Positions 18,018 through 26,353 of a stretch of DNA of 64,000 nucleotides are shown here, in pieces. The notes under the pieces were generated by a model. That model had not been told where the DNA came from, did no database searches, and saw only the letters and a list, made by a program, of their open reading frames with translations. The position numbers and the translations under genes were made by a program. Within the stretch, counting starts at the first letter, position 1; the number at the start of each line of letters is the position of its first letter. Origin of the DNA: Stutzerimonas urumqiensis (GTDB lineage: Bacteria; Pseudomonadota; Gammaproteobacteria; Pseudomonadales; Pseudomonadaceae); assembly GCF_003640395.1 (NCBI RefSeq), contig NZ_RBZQ01000001.1:372001-436000 (forward strand). Reading direction: 5' to 3'.

Positions 18018-18572
18018 TCAGACCTGTTGGCGCAGGGCCCGCAACGGCGGCACGCCTTCGTTGCGCACCGGGAAGGTCTGCTGTACCCGGTCGGCGAAAA
18101 AGCATTCTAGGGTACGGCCGATGGTCGGGAAAGCGAGCTCTGACCAAGGGATGTCGGCTTCGTCGAACAGTCGCACTTCCAGGCTTTCGCAGCCGGGCGC
18201 GAAGTCCAGATCGGCCAGTTCGGCACGGAAGAACAGGTACACCTGGTCGATGTGCGGCAGGTCGAACAGCATGTACAGGCTTGCGTTTCGTACCCGCGCG
18301 CAGGCTTCCTCCAGCGTTTCCCGCTGAGCGGCCTGCTGCATGGTTTCGCCGTTCTCCATGAAGCCGGCCGGCAGGGTCCAGAAACCCCGTCGCGGCTCGA
18401 TGGCACGGCGGCAGAGCAAGACCTGATCGCCCCACACCGGCAGGCAGCCGGCGACGATGCGCGGGTTCTGATAATGGACGACCTCGCAGGCCGAGCAGAC
18501 ATACCGCATCCGGTTGTCGCCTGCGGGCATGCGTTGTTCCACTTCACCGCCGCATTGATTGCAGAATTTCAT
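18018..18572 (-). CDS. Nudix hydrolase with N-terminal zinc ribbon
   Basis: 184-residue Nudix hydrolase. A CxxC...CxxC zinc ribbon occupies the N-terminus (Cys4, Cys7, Cys26, Cys29), followed by the Nudix box GFMENGETMQQAAQRETLEE (about 70-89). The glycine that normally follows EE-x in the box is replaced (EEACARV), a variation I regard as common in this Pseudomonas subfamily. It probably cleaves a nucleoside diphosphate linked to another group; the substrate is unknown. The ATG at 18572 places the zinc ribbon at the extreme N-terminus; longer open frames upstream are not needed. It is divergent from a second, unrelated Nudix gene. Confidence 0.88.
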   Translation of the reverse strand: MKFCNQCGGEVEQRMPAGDNRMRYVCSACEVVHYQNPRIVAGCLPVWGDQVLLCRRAIEPRRGFWTLPAGFMENGETMQQAAQRETLEEACARVRNASLYMLFDLPHIDQVYLFFRAELADLDFAPGCESLEVRLFDEADIPWSELAFPTIGRTLECFFADRVQQTFPVRNEGVPPLRALRQQV

Positions 18573-18685
18573 CGACCAGCCCCCTCGCGCATCCGCCAAT
18601 CTTGGCTGCGGATGCCACGCACGGCAAGGCGGCCGGGACCTTGGGCGGTTGGCGGCTTTCATGCCATGATGCCCGGCAAACGTCG

Positions 18686-19315
18686 ATGAGTAGCCCCATG
18701 CTGGATGACATTCTTCAGAGAGTGCGCGATCACCAGCCGCGGATCCTGACACCGGAGCGGCGCCTGCCCGAGGCGGCCGTCCTGATGCCCATCACCCGGG
18801 CCGAGCAGCCGGAACTGGTACTGACCCTGCGCGCGAGCGGCCTGTCCACCCACGGCGGCGAGGTGGCGTTCCCCGGCGGCCGGCGTGACCCGGACGATCC
18901 CGACCTCGTGTACACCGCGCTGCGCGAGGCGCAGGAGGAGGTCGGCCTGGCGCCGGGTATCGTGGAAGTCGTCGGACCGATGAGCAGCCTGGTGTCCCGC
19001 TATGGCATCCATGTCACGCCTTATGTCGGCGTGGTGCCCGACTTCGTCGAATACCGGCCCAACGATGCGGAAATCGCGTCGGTCTTTTCCGTCCCGCTGG
19101 ACTATTTCCGGACGGACCCGCGCGAGGTCACCCATCGCCTCGATGACAGCGGCCGTAGCTGGTATGTGCCGGCCTACCAGTACGGCGAATACCGCATCTG
19201 GGGCCTGACCGCGATGATGATCGTCGAGCTGGTCAATGTGGTATTCGACGCCAACATCGATCTGCACCGTGCTCCCGCTTCCTTCATCGATCTGACCACG
19301 AGGACCACACGATGA
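18686..19315 (+). CDS. Nudix hydrolase, CoA pyrophosphatase type
   Basis: 209-residue Nudix protein of the NudL/YeaB subgroup, which hydrolyses coenzyme A or its derivatives to phosphopantetheine and 3',5'-ADP. The UPF0035-like lead-in [18 protein letters not shown] is joined to the Nudix box [20 protein letters not shown] then EEVGL. The start is either ATG 18686 (MSSPMLDD) or ATG 18698 (MLDD); neither has a strong ribosome-binding site. Its TGA overlaps the next ATG (ATGA), so it forms a tight operon with the carbonic-anhydrase-like gene and the DUF1289 gene. Confidence 0.88.
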   Translation: MSSPMLDDILQRVRDHQPRILTPERRLPEAAVLMPITRAEQPELVLTLRASGLSTHGGEVAFPGGRRDPDDPDLVYTALREAQEEVGLAPGIVEVVGPMSSLVSRYGIHVTPYVGVVPDFVEYRPNDAEIASVFSVPLDYFRTDPREVTHRLDDSGRSWYVPAYQYGEYRIWGLTAMMIVELVNVVFDANIDLHRAPASFIDLTTRTTR

Positions 19316-19836
19316 ATTACCGCCTGGGCGATAGCGCCGTGGACGCCGATCCGCAAAGCTGGGCCGCACCCAACGCAACGCTCGTCGGCAAGGTGCGCCT
19401 GGATGCCGGCGCGAGCGTCTGGTTCGGGGCGGTGCTGCGTGGCGACAACGAACTGATCCACATCGGGCCGAACAGCAACGTGCAGGACGCCGCGGTGATG
19501 CATACCGACATGGGGCACCCGCTGACGCTGGGCACCGGTGTGACGGTGGGCCATCACGCCATGCTGCACGGCTGCACGGTAGGCGACTACAGCCTCATCG
19601 GGATCAATGCGGTGGTGCTCAACGGCGCGAAGATCGGTCGTTACTGCATCATCGGCGCCAATGCGCTAATCCCGGAAGGGAAGGAAATTCCCGATGGCTC
19701 GCTGGTGATGGGCTCGCCCGGCAAGGTGGTGCGGGAGCTGACCCCCGAGCAGCGCAAGATGCTCGAAGCGAGCGCGGCGCACTATGTTCACAACGCCCAG
19801 CGCTACCGGCGCGATCTTCAGGAGCAGGGGGCATGA
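19312..19836 (+). CDS. Gamma-carbonic anhydrase family protein
   Basis: 174-residue left-handed beta-helix protein made of hexapeptide repeats ([51 protein letters not shown]). Histidines in VMHTDMGH and GHHAMLHGC correspond to the zinc ligands of gamma-class carbonic anhydrases. It overlaps the preceding Nudix gene by four bases and the following DUF1289 gene by four bases. The family contains true carbonic anhydrases and proteins without measured activity (YrdA/PaaY types), so catalytic function is likely but unproved. Confidence 0.9.
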   Translation: MNYRLGDSAVDADPQSWAAPNATLVGKVRLDAGASVWFGAVLRGDNELIHIGPNSNVQDAAVMHTDMGHPLTLGTGVTVGHHAMLHGCTVGDYSLIGINAVVLNGAKIGRYCIIGANALIPEGKEIPDGSLVMGSPGKVVRELTPEQRKMLEASAAHYVHNAQRYRRDLQEQGA

Positions 19837-20036
19837 GCGAGGCGGCTCAGCCCGGCGAGCGGCCGGTGCGGTCGCCCTGCGTGAGCGTCTGCGCGCTCGA
19901 TGAGCAGGACATCTGCATCGGTTGCCAGCGCACGGCGGCGGAGATCAGTCGCTGGGGGCGGATGGACAATGCCGAGCGACGCCAGGTGTTGGCAGCATGC
20001 GAGGCGCGCGCCCGTGCGATGGGCAGCCTGCTGTAG
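19833..20036 (+). CDS. DUF1289 domain-containing small cysteine-rich protein
   Basis: 67-residue protein with the DUF1289 signature: [16 protein letters not shown] followed by [21 protein letters not shown]. The four closely spaced cysteines suggest metal or Fe-S binding. Its ATG overlaps the TGA of the gamma-carbonic anhydrase gene, making it the third member of that operon. The function of the family is not known. Confidence 0.88.
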   Translation: MSEAAQPGERPVRSPCVSVCALDEQDICIGCQRTAAEISRWGRMDNAERRQVLAACEARARAMGSLL

Positions 20037-20064
20037 GCCGGCTCGGTCAGGCGGAGCGGGCGGT

Positions 20065-21348
20065 CTAGGGTTGTTCGTCGTCGCGCGGCGCGTCGTTCGC
20101 TTCCCATACCCGTACGCTGCGTACGCGGTTCTCGGCGGCTTGCAGGATTTCCAGCCGGTAGGCGCCGGTCTGTAGGCAGACGCCGCTGTCCGGGATGCTT
20201 TCCAGTGCTTCGGTGATCAGGCCGTTGAGCGTCTTGGGCCCATCGCAGGGAAGCTGCCAGCCGAGCGCACGGTTGACCTCGCGGATGTAGGCCGCGCCAT
20301 CGATGACATGGGTCCCGTCTTCCTGCGGGTGGATGTCCGGGCTGCGCAAGGCGTCCTGATTGCTGAACTCGCCGACGATTTCCTGAAGGATGTCTTCCAG
20401 CGTGACGATGCCCAGGACGTCACCGTACTCGTCCACCACGATGCCGATGCGCCGCTTCTGCTTCTGGAAATTAAGCAGCTGCGTGGAGAGGGGCGTGTTC
20501 TCCGGCACGAAATAGGGCTCGTTGCACGCGGCGAGCAGCGCCTCGCGGGAGAGCTGGTCATGGCTCAGCAGGCGGGCGATCTGGCGCATGTGGATGATGC
20601 CCTCGATCTGGTTGATGTCATCGCGGAAGACTGGCAGACGCGTGTGCGGCGTGGTGCGCAGCTGGGCGATGATCGTATCGAGGTCATCGTTCAGATCGAT
20701 GCCGGCGACCTCGTTGCGCGGAATCATGATGTCGTCGACCGTGACGCGTTCCAGGTCGAGGATGCTGAGCAGCATGCTCTGCCGATTGGTGGGCAATGAA
20801 GCGCCGGATTCGCGAACCACGCTGCGCAGTTCTTCGGTGGACAGGCTGTCGCTGCCCTTGCTGGCCGGGTCGATGCCCAGGAGCCGGATCAGGCCGTTGC
20901 TGATCCAGCCCAGCGAAGACACCAGCGGGTGGAGCACCTTCTGCAGCAGCGTGAGCGGAAGGCTGAACGGATAGGCGATCATTTCCGGACGCAACGCGGC
21001 GAGCGTCTTCGGCGTGATCTCACCGAAGATCAGCAGTACGAGCGTCAGTCCGACGGTGGCAACCGCGATGCCCGCCTCGCCCCAGAGCTGCATGGCCAGC
21101 ACCGTCGCGATCGACGAGGCAAGGATGTTGACGAAATTGTTGCCGACCAGAATCGTTCCGAGCAGTCGATCCGGGTGGGCCAGCAATTCACTGGCCCGTC
21201 GGGCGGCACGATGGCCTTCTCGGGTCTGGTGGCGCAGCCGATAGCGGTTGAGGCTGAGCATGCCGGTCTCTGCGCTGGAAAAAAACGCGGAGCACAGCAA
21301 CAGCACGATCAGCAGTGCGAGCAGGAAACCGGGGTGCAGGTCGTCCAT
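20065..21348 (-). CDS. HlyC/CorC-family membrane protein (DUF21-CBS-CorC_HlyC), putative Mg/Co efflux
   Basis: 427-residue CNNM/CorC-type protein. The N-terminal DUF21 membrane domain has about four helices (LLALLIVLLLCSAFFSSAETG, ILVGNNFVNILASSIATVLA). A cytoplasmic CBS pair follows (about 200-325; MIPRNEVAGIDLNDDLDTII, VVDEYGDVLGIVTLEDILQE), and the C-terminal CorC_HlyC domain ends in RVWEAND. Family members are linked to Mg2+/Co2+ efflux. Its start overlaps the stop of the upstream CcsA/YpjD-like gene (TGATG), an arrangement I recall next to ffh in Pseudomonas. Confidence 0.92.
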   Translation of the reverse strand: MDDLHPGFLLALLIVLLLCSAFFSSAETGMLSLNRYRLRHQTREGHRAARRASELLAHPDRLLGTILVGNNFVNILASSIATVLAMQLWGEAGIAVATVGLTLVLLIFGEITPKTLAALRPEMIAYPFSLPLTLLQKVLHPLVSSLGWISNGLIRLLGIDPASKGSDSLSTEELRSVVRESGASLPTNRQSMLLSILDLERVTVDDIMIPRNEVAGIDLNDDLDTIIAQLRTTPHTRLPVFRDDINQIEGIIHMRQIARLLSHDQLSREALLAACNEPYFVPENTPLSTQLLNFQKQKRRIGIVVDEYGDVLGIVTLEDILQEIVGEFSNQDALRSPDIHPQEDGTHVIDGAAYIREVNRALGWQLPCDGPKTLNGLITEALESIPDSGVCLQTGAYRLEILQAAENRVRSVRVWEANDAPRDDEQP

Positions 21349-22148
21349 CAGATATGAAGGATGAATTCACGGACCAGCTTGCTACCGAAGTAGGCGAGCA
21401 TGAGCAGGCAGAAGCCCGCCAGCGTGAGGCGGATCGCCTTGTGCCCGCGCCAGCCGAGACGATGGCGGCCCCAGAGCAGCACGCCGAAAACGACCCAGGC
21501 CAGCACCGAGAGCAGCGTCTTGTGTACCAGGTGCTGGGCGAAGAGGTCGTCGAGGAACAGCCAGCCCGAGACCAGCGAAGCGGAAAGCAGCAGCCAACCG
21601 GCCCAGAGGAAGCCGAACAGCAGGCTTTCCATCGTCTGCAACGGAGGGAAGTTGCGGATCACGCCCGAAGGGTGTTTGTGCTTGAGGTAGTGATCCTGCA
21701 ATAGAAGAAGGAACGACTGGAAAACGGCGATGGTCAGCAGGCCGTAGGCGAGTATCGACAACAGGATGTGACTCAGGATGCCAGGCGCTTCATCGATCAC
21801 CTGCGGCGTTCCGGTAGGGGCGAATTGCCCGAACAGCACCGTCACGCAGCCCAGCGGAAACAGCAGCAGAAGGAGGTTTTCCACGGGCATCCGGTTGACT
21901 GCCAGCAGCAGCAGGAAAATCACCGCGGCGGCGATGAGGCTGGACGCGGTGAAGAAGTCCATGACCAGGCCGTTCGGAGCCAGGAGCTGGAGGCACAGGC
22001 TGATGGCGTGTGCGACAAGCGCGATGACGCCGAGCAGTTGCAGCAGACGCTTGTCGGGGACGGTGCGCTGCGCCAGGTGCAGGCCTTGATAGCCGGTTGC
22101 ACCGGCGTAAAGACAGGCAGCGGCGAGGCTTGGCAGCAAAGGATGCAT
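21348..22148 (-). CDS. Inner-membrane protein YpjD, cytochrome c assembly (CcsA) family
   Basis: 266-residue polytopic protein with about eight transmembrane segments of the CcsA/CcmC-like cytochrome c assembly superfamily; GILSHILLSILAYGLLTIAVFQSFLLLLQD in pieces is the conserved core and histidines such as in LSHILL and HKTLLS could be haem ligands. YpjD itself has been linked to the neighbouring CorC-type protein in enterobacteria, and the one-base TGATG overlap here supports a shared role. The start at 22148 gives an N-terminal first helix; longer frames would lack one. It is divergent from ffh. Confidence 0.87.
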   Translation of the reverse strand: MHPLLPSLAAACLYAGATGYQGLHLAQRTVPDKRLLQLLGVIALVAHAISLCLQLLAPNGLVMDFFTASSLIAAAVIFLLLLAVNRMPVENLLLLLFPLGCVTVLFGQFAPTGTPQVIDEAPGILSHILLSILAYGLLTIAVFQSFLLLLQDHYLKHKHPSGVIRNFPPLQTMESLLFGFLWAGWLLLSASLVSGWLFLDDLFAQHLVHKTLLSVLAWVVFGVLLWGRHRLGWRGHKAIRLTLAGFCLLMLAYFGSKLVREFILHI

Positions 22149-22278
22149 AAGTCCTGGGAACGGCGCTGGAAAGTGCCAGAGTGTGGCACAAAGACGTGGC
22201 CGGAAAAAGCGGCGACCCGTACTGCCGGATGGCACAAAAGCATGACCGACGGGGTACCGGGTGTTCGCGGGCAGCTTC

Positions 22279-22284
22279 TATAAT
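22279..22284 (+). promoter_or_regulatory. Candidate -10 element of ffh
   Basis: A perfect TATAAT lies 32 bases before the ffh start in the ypjD-ffh divergent gap. The -35 position shows no good match, so only the -10 is supported. Confidence 0.45.
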
Positions 22285-22315
22285 CGCCGGCTCACCCCAT
22301 CGGCGTGGAATGCTC

Positions 22316-23692
22316 ATGTTCGAAAACCTTACCGACCGTCTTTCCCAAACCCTGCGGCATGTCACCGGCAAGGCCAGGCTGACCGAGGACAACATCAAGG
22401 ACACCCTGCGTGAAGTGCGCATGGCCTTGCTCGAAGCCGACGTGGCGCTGCCCGTGGTCAAGGAGTTCGTCAACCGCGTTCGCGACCGGGCCGTGGGTAC
22501 GGAGGTTTCAAAGAGCCTGACGCCAGGCCAGGCGTTCGTGAAGATCGTTCGCGCCGAACTCGAAGAATTGATGGGGGCGGCCAACGAGGAACTGGTGCTG
22601 AACGTTGCGCCGCCCGCCGTGGTGCTCATGGCGGGTCTGCAAGGTGCGGGCAAGACCACGACGGTCGGCAAGCTGGCGCGGCACCTCAAGGAGCGCAAGA
22701 AGAAGTCGGTGCTGGTGGTGTCGGCGGATGTCTATCGCCCCGCGGCGATCAAGCAGCTCGAGACACTGGCCAATGAGGTCGGCGTCACTTTCTTCCCGTC
22801 CGATACCAGCCAGAAGCCCGTCGACATCGCCCAGGCCGCCATACGCGAAGCCAAGCTCAAGTTCATCGACGTGGTACTGGTCGATACCGCCGGCCGTCTG
22901 GCCATCGATGGCGAGATGATGGCCGAGATCCAGGCCGTGCATGCGGCGATCAAGCCCGCCGAGACGCTCTTCGTGGTCGATGCGATGACCGGCCAGGACG
23001 CCGCCAACACGGCCAGGGCGTTCGGCGACGCGTTGCCGCTGACCGGCGTGGTGCTGACCAAGGTCGATGGCGACGCGCGCGGCGGCGCGGCACTGTCGGT
23101 AAGGCACGTCACGGGTAAGCCGATCAAGTTTCTCGGCATGGGCGAAAAGAGCGATGCGCTCGAACCCTTCCACCCGGACCGGATCGCCTCGCGCATTCTC
23201 GGCATGGGCGACGTGCTCAGCCTGATCGAACAGGCCGAGCAGACCCTCGACCGGGAGAAAGCCGAAAAGCTGACGAAGAAGCTCAAGAAGGGCAAGGGCT
23301 TCGATCTCGAGGATTTCCGCGATCAGCTGCAACAGATGAAGAACATGGGCGGCCTGGGCGGACTGATGGACAAGCTGCCGATGATGGGGGGCGTGAACCT
23401 GTCGCAGATGGGTGGCGTCCAGGGTGCGGCGGAAAAGCAGTTCAAGCAGATGGAGGCCATCATCAACTCCATGACGCCGGCCGAGCGGCGCGATCCTGAA
23501 ATGATCAGTGGCTCGCGCAAACGGCGTATCGCGCTGGGCTCCGGCACGCAGGTGCAGGACATCGGGCGCCTCATCAAGCAGCACAAGCAGATGCAGAAGA
23601 TGATGAAAAAGGTCACCGCCAAAGGCGGCATGGCCAAGATGATGCGGGGCATGGGAGGCATGTTCCCGGGTGGCGGCATGCCGAAGTTCTGA
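22316..23692 (+). CDS. ffh: Signal recognition particle protein Ffh
   Basis: 458-residue SRP GTPase that binds 4.5S RNA and signal sequences for co-translational membrane targeting. The N-domain is at about 1-90, the G-domain P-loop GLQGAGKT at 107-114, DTAGR and TKVDGD further on, and a methionine-rich M-domain from about 300 (MKNMGGLGGLMDKLPMM, MMKKVTAKGGMAKMMRGMGG). The length matches Pseudomonas Ffh. The ATG at 22316 gives the conserved MFENLTDRL start. It is followed by about 160 bp and then rpsP with its own promoter. Confidence 0.98.
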   Translation: MFENLTDRLSQTLRHVTGKARLTEDNIKDTLREVRMALLEADVALPVVKEFVNRVRDRAVGTEVSKSLTPGQAFVKIVRAELEELMGAANEELVLNVAPPAVVLMAGLQGAGKTTTVGKLARHLKERKKKSVLVVSADVYRPAAIKQLETLANEVGVTFFPSDTSQKPVDIAQAAIREAKLKFIDVVLVDTAGRLAIDGEMMAEIQAVHAAIKPAETLFVVDAMTGQDAANTARAFGDALPLTGVVLTKVDGDARGGAALSVRHVTGKPIKFLGMGEKSDALEPFHPDRIASRILGMGDVLSLIEQAEQTLDREKAEKLTKKLKKGKGFDLEDFRDQLQQMKNMGGLGGLMDKLPMMGGVNLSQMGGVQGAAEKQFKQMEAIINSMTPAERRDPEMISGSRKRRIALGSGTQVQDIGRLIKQHKQMQKMMKKVTAKGGMAKMMRGMGGMFPGGGMPKF

Positions 23693-23755
23693 TGGTCTGC
23701 GGCGGCATCCGTGCCGCCGTTGCCCGCTGGCCCGCGACGCTGGGCTCGAAACCAT

Positions 23756-23783
23756 TTGCAATCCACGTATTTGCTCTTAAAAT
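23756..23783 (+). promoter_or_regulatory. Sigma-70 promoter of the rpsP-rimM-trmD-rplS operon
   Basis: TTGCAA (23756-23761) and TAAAAT (23778-23783) are separated by 16 bp, about 70 bases before rpsP. A GGCC-rich hairpin (GGCCTTTCGGGGCC) follows in the leader. Confidence 0.65.
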
Positions 23784-23852
23784 ACGCGGCCTTTCGGGGC
23801 CTTGCCCCTGCATCCCAGTTTTTGCTGCACCGACTACAGGAACGATGTTCAC

Positions 23853-24104
23853 ATGGTAACCATCCGTCTCGCCCGTGGCGGCTCCAAGAAGCGCCCTTTC
23901 TACCACCTGACCGTGACCAACAGCCGCAACGCGCGCGATGGTCGCTTCGTCGAGCGCATCGGCTTCTTCAATCCGGTCGCCACAGGTGCCGAAGTTCGCC
24001 TCTCCGTTGACCATGAGCGTGCCAGCTACTGGCTGAGCCAGGGTGCCCAGCCGTCTGAGCGCGTCGCTCAGCTGCTGAAGGAAGCCGGCAAGGCTGCCGC
24101 CTGA
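23853..24104 (+). CDS. rpsP: 30S ribosomal protein S16
   Basis: 83-residue S16 with the family start [19 protein letters not shown] and the conserved ERIGFFNP. It is the first gene of the classical rpsP-rimM-trmD-rplS operon, four bases before rimM. The ATG at 23853 gives the family-standard N-terminus; an upstream in-frame ATG would add residues never seen in S16. Confidence 0.98.
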   Translation: MVTIRLARGGSKKRPFYHLTVTNSRNARDGRFVERIGFFNPVATGAEVRLSVDHERASYWLSQGAQPSERVAQLLKEAGKAAA

Positions 24105-24108
24105 TCTC

Positions 24109-24645
24109 ATGAATACCGGGCCGGAGCCGGCCGAAGACCTGCTGGTCCTCGGCAAGATCGTTTCGGTTCATGGGATTCGTGGGGAAGTGAAGGTGTATTC
24201 CTTCACCGATCCCATCGACAACCTGCTCGATTATCGTCACTGGACGCTACGGCGAGGTGACGAGATGAAACGTGTGGAGTTGGCCGGTGGAAGGCTGCAG
24301 GGCAATGTCCTGGTAGCCAAGATCAAGGGGTTGGATGATCGGGAAGTCGCGCGCACCTATTCGGATTTCGAAATCTGCGTGCCGCGCTCCGAACTACCGG
24401 ACCTCGATGAAGGCGAGTTCTATTGGCATCAGCTTCAAGGCTTGCGCGTCATCGATCAGAACGACCAGCTGCTTGGTCAGGTCGATCATCTGTTCGAGAC
24501 CGGAGCCAATGACGTCCTGGTGGTGAAGCCATGCGAAGGCAGCCTCGATGAACGAGAGCGCCTGCTTCCCTACACGGACCAGTGTGTGCTTGGTATCGAC
24601 CTCGAACAGGGCGAAATGCGCGTCGACTGGGATGCGGATTTCTGA
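24109..24645 (+). CDS. rimM: Ribosome maturation factor RimM
   Basis: 178-residue 16S rRNA processing factor that acts in assembly of the 30S head by binding S19. An N-terminal RimM beta-barrel (LLVLGKIVSVHGIRGEVKVY) is joined to a PRC-barrel domain (EFYWHQLQGLRV onward). It sits four bases after rpsP and three before trmD, in the order expected for this operon. Confidence 0.97.
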   Translation: MNTGPEPAEDLLVLGKIVSVHGIRGEVKVYSFTDPIDNLLDYRHWTLRRGDEMKRVELAGGRLQGNVLVAKIKGLDDREVARTYSDFEICVPRSELPDLDEGEFYWHQLQGLRVIDQNDQLLGQVDHLFETGANDVLVVKPCEGSLDERERLLPYTDQCVLGIDLEQGEMRVDWDADF

Positions 24646-24648
24646 TTC

Positions 24649-25398
24649 ATGGCGCTGCGTGTCGAGGTCATTACGTTGTTTCCGGAGATGTTCGCGGCCA
24701 TCAGTGACTGCGGCATCACCAGTCGGGCTGTCCGGCAAGGCCTGCTGAAGCTGACCTGCTGGAACCCGCGCACCTTTACCGAGGACCGTCACCAGACCGT
24801 GGACGATCGCCCTTTTGGCGGTGGTCCGGGCATGGTGATGAAGATCGCTCCGCTGGAAGCGGCGCTCGGCCAGGCGAAGCGGGCGGCCGGCGACGAGGCG
24901 AAGGTGATCTACTTGTCTCCGCAGGGGCGGCCATTGAAACAGGCCGCCGTGCGGGAACTGGCTGGGGCTGAGGCGCTGATCCTCATCGCTGGCCGCTACG
25001 AAGGTATCGACGAGCGCTTCATCGAGGCGCATGTCGACGAAGAATGGTCGATTGGCGACTACGTGCTGTCTGGCGGTGAGCTGCCAGCCATGGTGCTGAT
25101 CGATGCGGTGACCCGCTTGCTTCCCGGCGCGCTGGGTCATGCTGATTCGGCCGAGGAAGATTCGTTTTCGGACGGTCTGCTCGACTGTCCGCACTACACC
25201 CGCCCGGAGGTGTATGCGGAGCAACGTGTTCCTGAGGTGCTGCTCAGCGGCAACCATGAACACATCCGGCGTTGGCGGCTTCAGCAGTCCCTTGGACGGA
25301 CCTGGGAACGTCGCGCTGATCTTCTGGATAGCCGCTCGCTTTCTGGAGAAGAACAAAAGCTGTTGGCGGAATACATCCGTCAGCGGAACGATAGTTAA
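24649..25398 (+). CDS. trmD: tRNA (guanine-N1)-methyltransferase TrmD
   Basis: 249-residue SPOUT methyltransferase that makes m1G37 in tRNAs to prevent frameshifting. Its knot region contains [17 protein letters not shown] and [23 protein letters not shown] (in two pieces). The C-terminal helical domain carries the tRNA-binding HYTRPEVY and [11 protein letters not shown] motifs. It is the third gene of the operon, 40 bases before rplS. Confidence 0.98.
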   Translation: MALRVEVITLFPEMFAAISDCGITSRAVRQGLLKLTCWNPRTFTEDRHQTVDDRPFGGGPGMVMKIAPLEAALGQAKRAAGDEAKVIYLSPQGRPLKQAAVRELAGAEALILIAGRYEGIDERFIEAHVDEEWSIGDYVLSGGELPAMVLIDAVTRLLPGALGHADSAEEDSFSDGLLDCPHYTRPEVYAEQRVPEVLLSGNHEHIRRWRLQQSLGRTWERRADLLDSRSLSGEEQKLLAEYIRQRNDS

Positions 25399-25438
25399 CG
25401 TATCGATGGCCGCCGAGTGGCTGCCTTAGGAGCACAGC

Positions 25439-25789
25439 ATGACCAATAAAATCATCCAGCAGCTCGAAGCCGAGCAGATGAGCAAAGAGATTCCTCCGTT
25501 CGCCCCGGGCGACACCGTGATCGTTCAGGTCAAGGTGAAGGAAGGCGACCGCCAGCGTCTCCAGGCGTTCGAAGGCGTCGTGATCGGCAAGCGTAACCGC
25601 GGCCTGAACAGCGCCTTTACCGTTCGCAAGATTTCCAACGGCGTCGGCGTGGAGCGTACGTTCCAGACCTACAGCCCGCTGGTCGACAGCGTCAGCGTCA
25701 AGCGTCGCGGCGACGTGCGCAAGGCCAAGCTGTACTACCTCCGTGATCTGTCCGGCAAGGCCGCACGCATCAAGGAGAAGCTGTCCTGA
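25439..25789 (+). CDS. rplS: 50S ribosomal protein L19
   Basis: 116-residue L19 located at the 30S-50S interface. It carries the family core [18 protein letters not shown] and [31 protein letters not shown] leader precedes the ATG, and a rho-independent terminator follows, closing the operon. Confidence 0.98.
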   Translation: MTNKIIQQLEAEQMSKEIPPFAPGDTVIVQVKVKEGDRQRLQAFEGVVIGKRNRGLNSAFTVRKISNGVGVERTFQTYSPLVDSVSVKRRGDVRKAKLYYLRDLSGKAARIKEKLS

Positions 25790-25814
25790 GGACGGCGCCT
25801 CCTGCGTGACAGAA

Positions 25815-25837
25815 AGCAGCCTACGGGCTGCTTTTTT
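25815..25837 (+). terminator. Rho-independent terminator of the rplS operon
   Basis: Stem AGCAGCC / GGCTGCT with TACG loop followed by T5. Confidence 0.93.
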
Positions 25838-25942
25838 GTGTCCGCAGAACATGAAAACACCAAGACCAGGCCTGCTGGCCAGCGTGATAACAACCACAAC
25901 GATTCGCGGCATTGCGGGCGATCACACCAAGAGCGCCGTGGT

Positions 25943-26353
25943 ATGACCCCGAGAGAGCAAGAGATCCAGGCCCGCAGTATTCGGGCCGAAACCCGCGTGA
26001 CCAAGGCTGTGTTTCCGCCGACGACCAATCACCACAACACCCTTTTCGGTGGCACTGCGCTGGCCTGGATGGACGAGGTGTCCTTCATCACCGCGACGCG
26101 CTTCTGCCGGCTGCCGCTGGTGACGGTGTCGAGCGAGCGCATCGATTTCAACCACCCCATTCCTGCCGGCTCGATCGTCGAGCTGATCGGCCGCGTGGTG
26201 AAGGTCGGTCGGACCAGCCTCAAGGTGGATGTCGAGGTCTTCGTCGAGAGCATGCATGCCGACGGCCGCGAACGGGCGATCACCGGTGCGTTCAACTTCG
26301 TCGCGGTCGATGACGCCCAGCGTCCCATCCCGGTGTTGCCGGACTTCGCCTAG
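25943..26353 (+). CDS. Acyl-CoA thioesterase (hotdog fold, YciA/BFIT type)
   Basis: 136-residue single hotdog-domain thioesterase. The conserved NHHNTLFGGTALAWMDE carries the family Asn/Gly/Asp active-site pattern, followed by VTVSSERIDFNHPIPAGS. It hydrolyses acyl-CoA; chain specificity is unknown. The ATG at 25943 begins MTPREQEIQAR; upstream codons are poor in family similarity. Its stop overlaps the stop of the convergent antiporter gene by four bases, so the two genes share no terminator space. Confidence 0.9.
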   Translation: MTPREQEIQARSIRAETRVTKAVFPPTTNHHNTLFGGTALAWMDEVSFITATRFCRLPLVTVSSERIDFNHPIPAGSIVELIGRVVKVGRTSLKVDVEVFVESMHADGRERAITGAFNFVAVDDAQRPIPVLPDFA

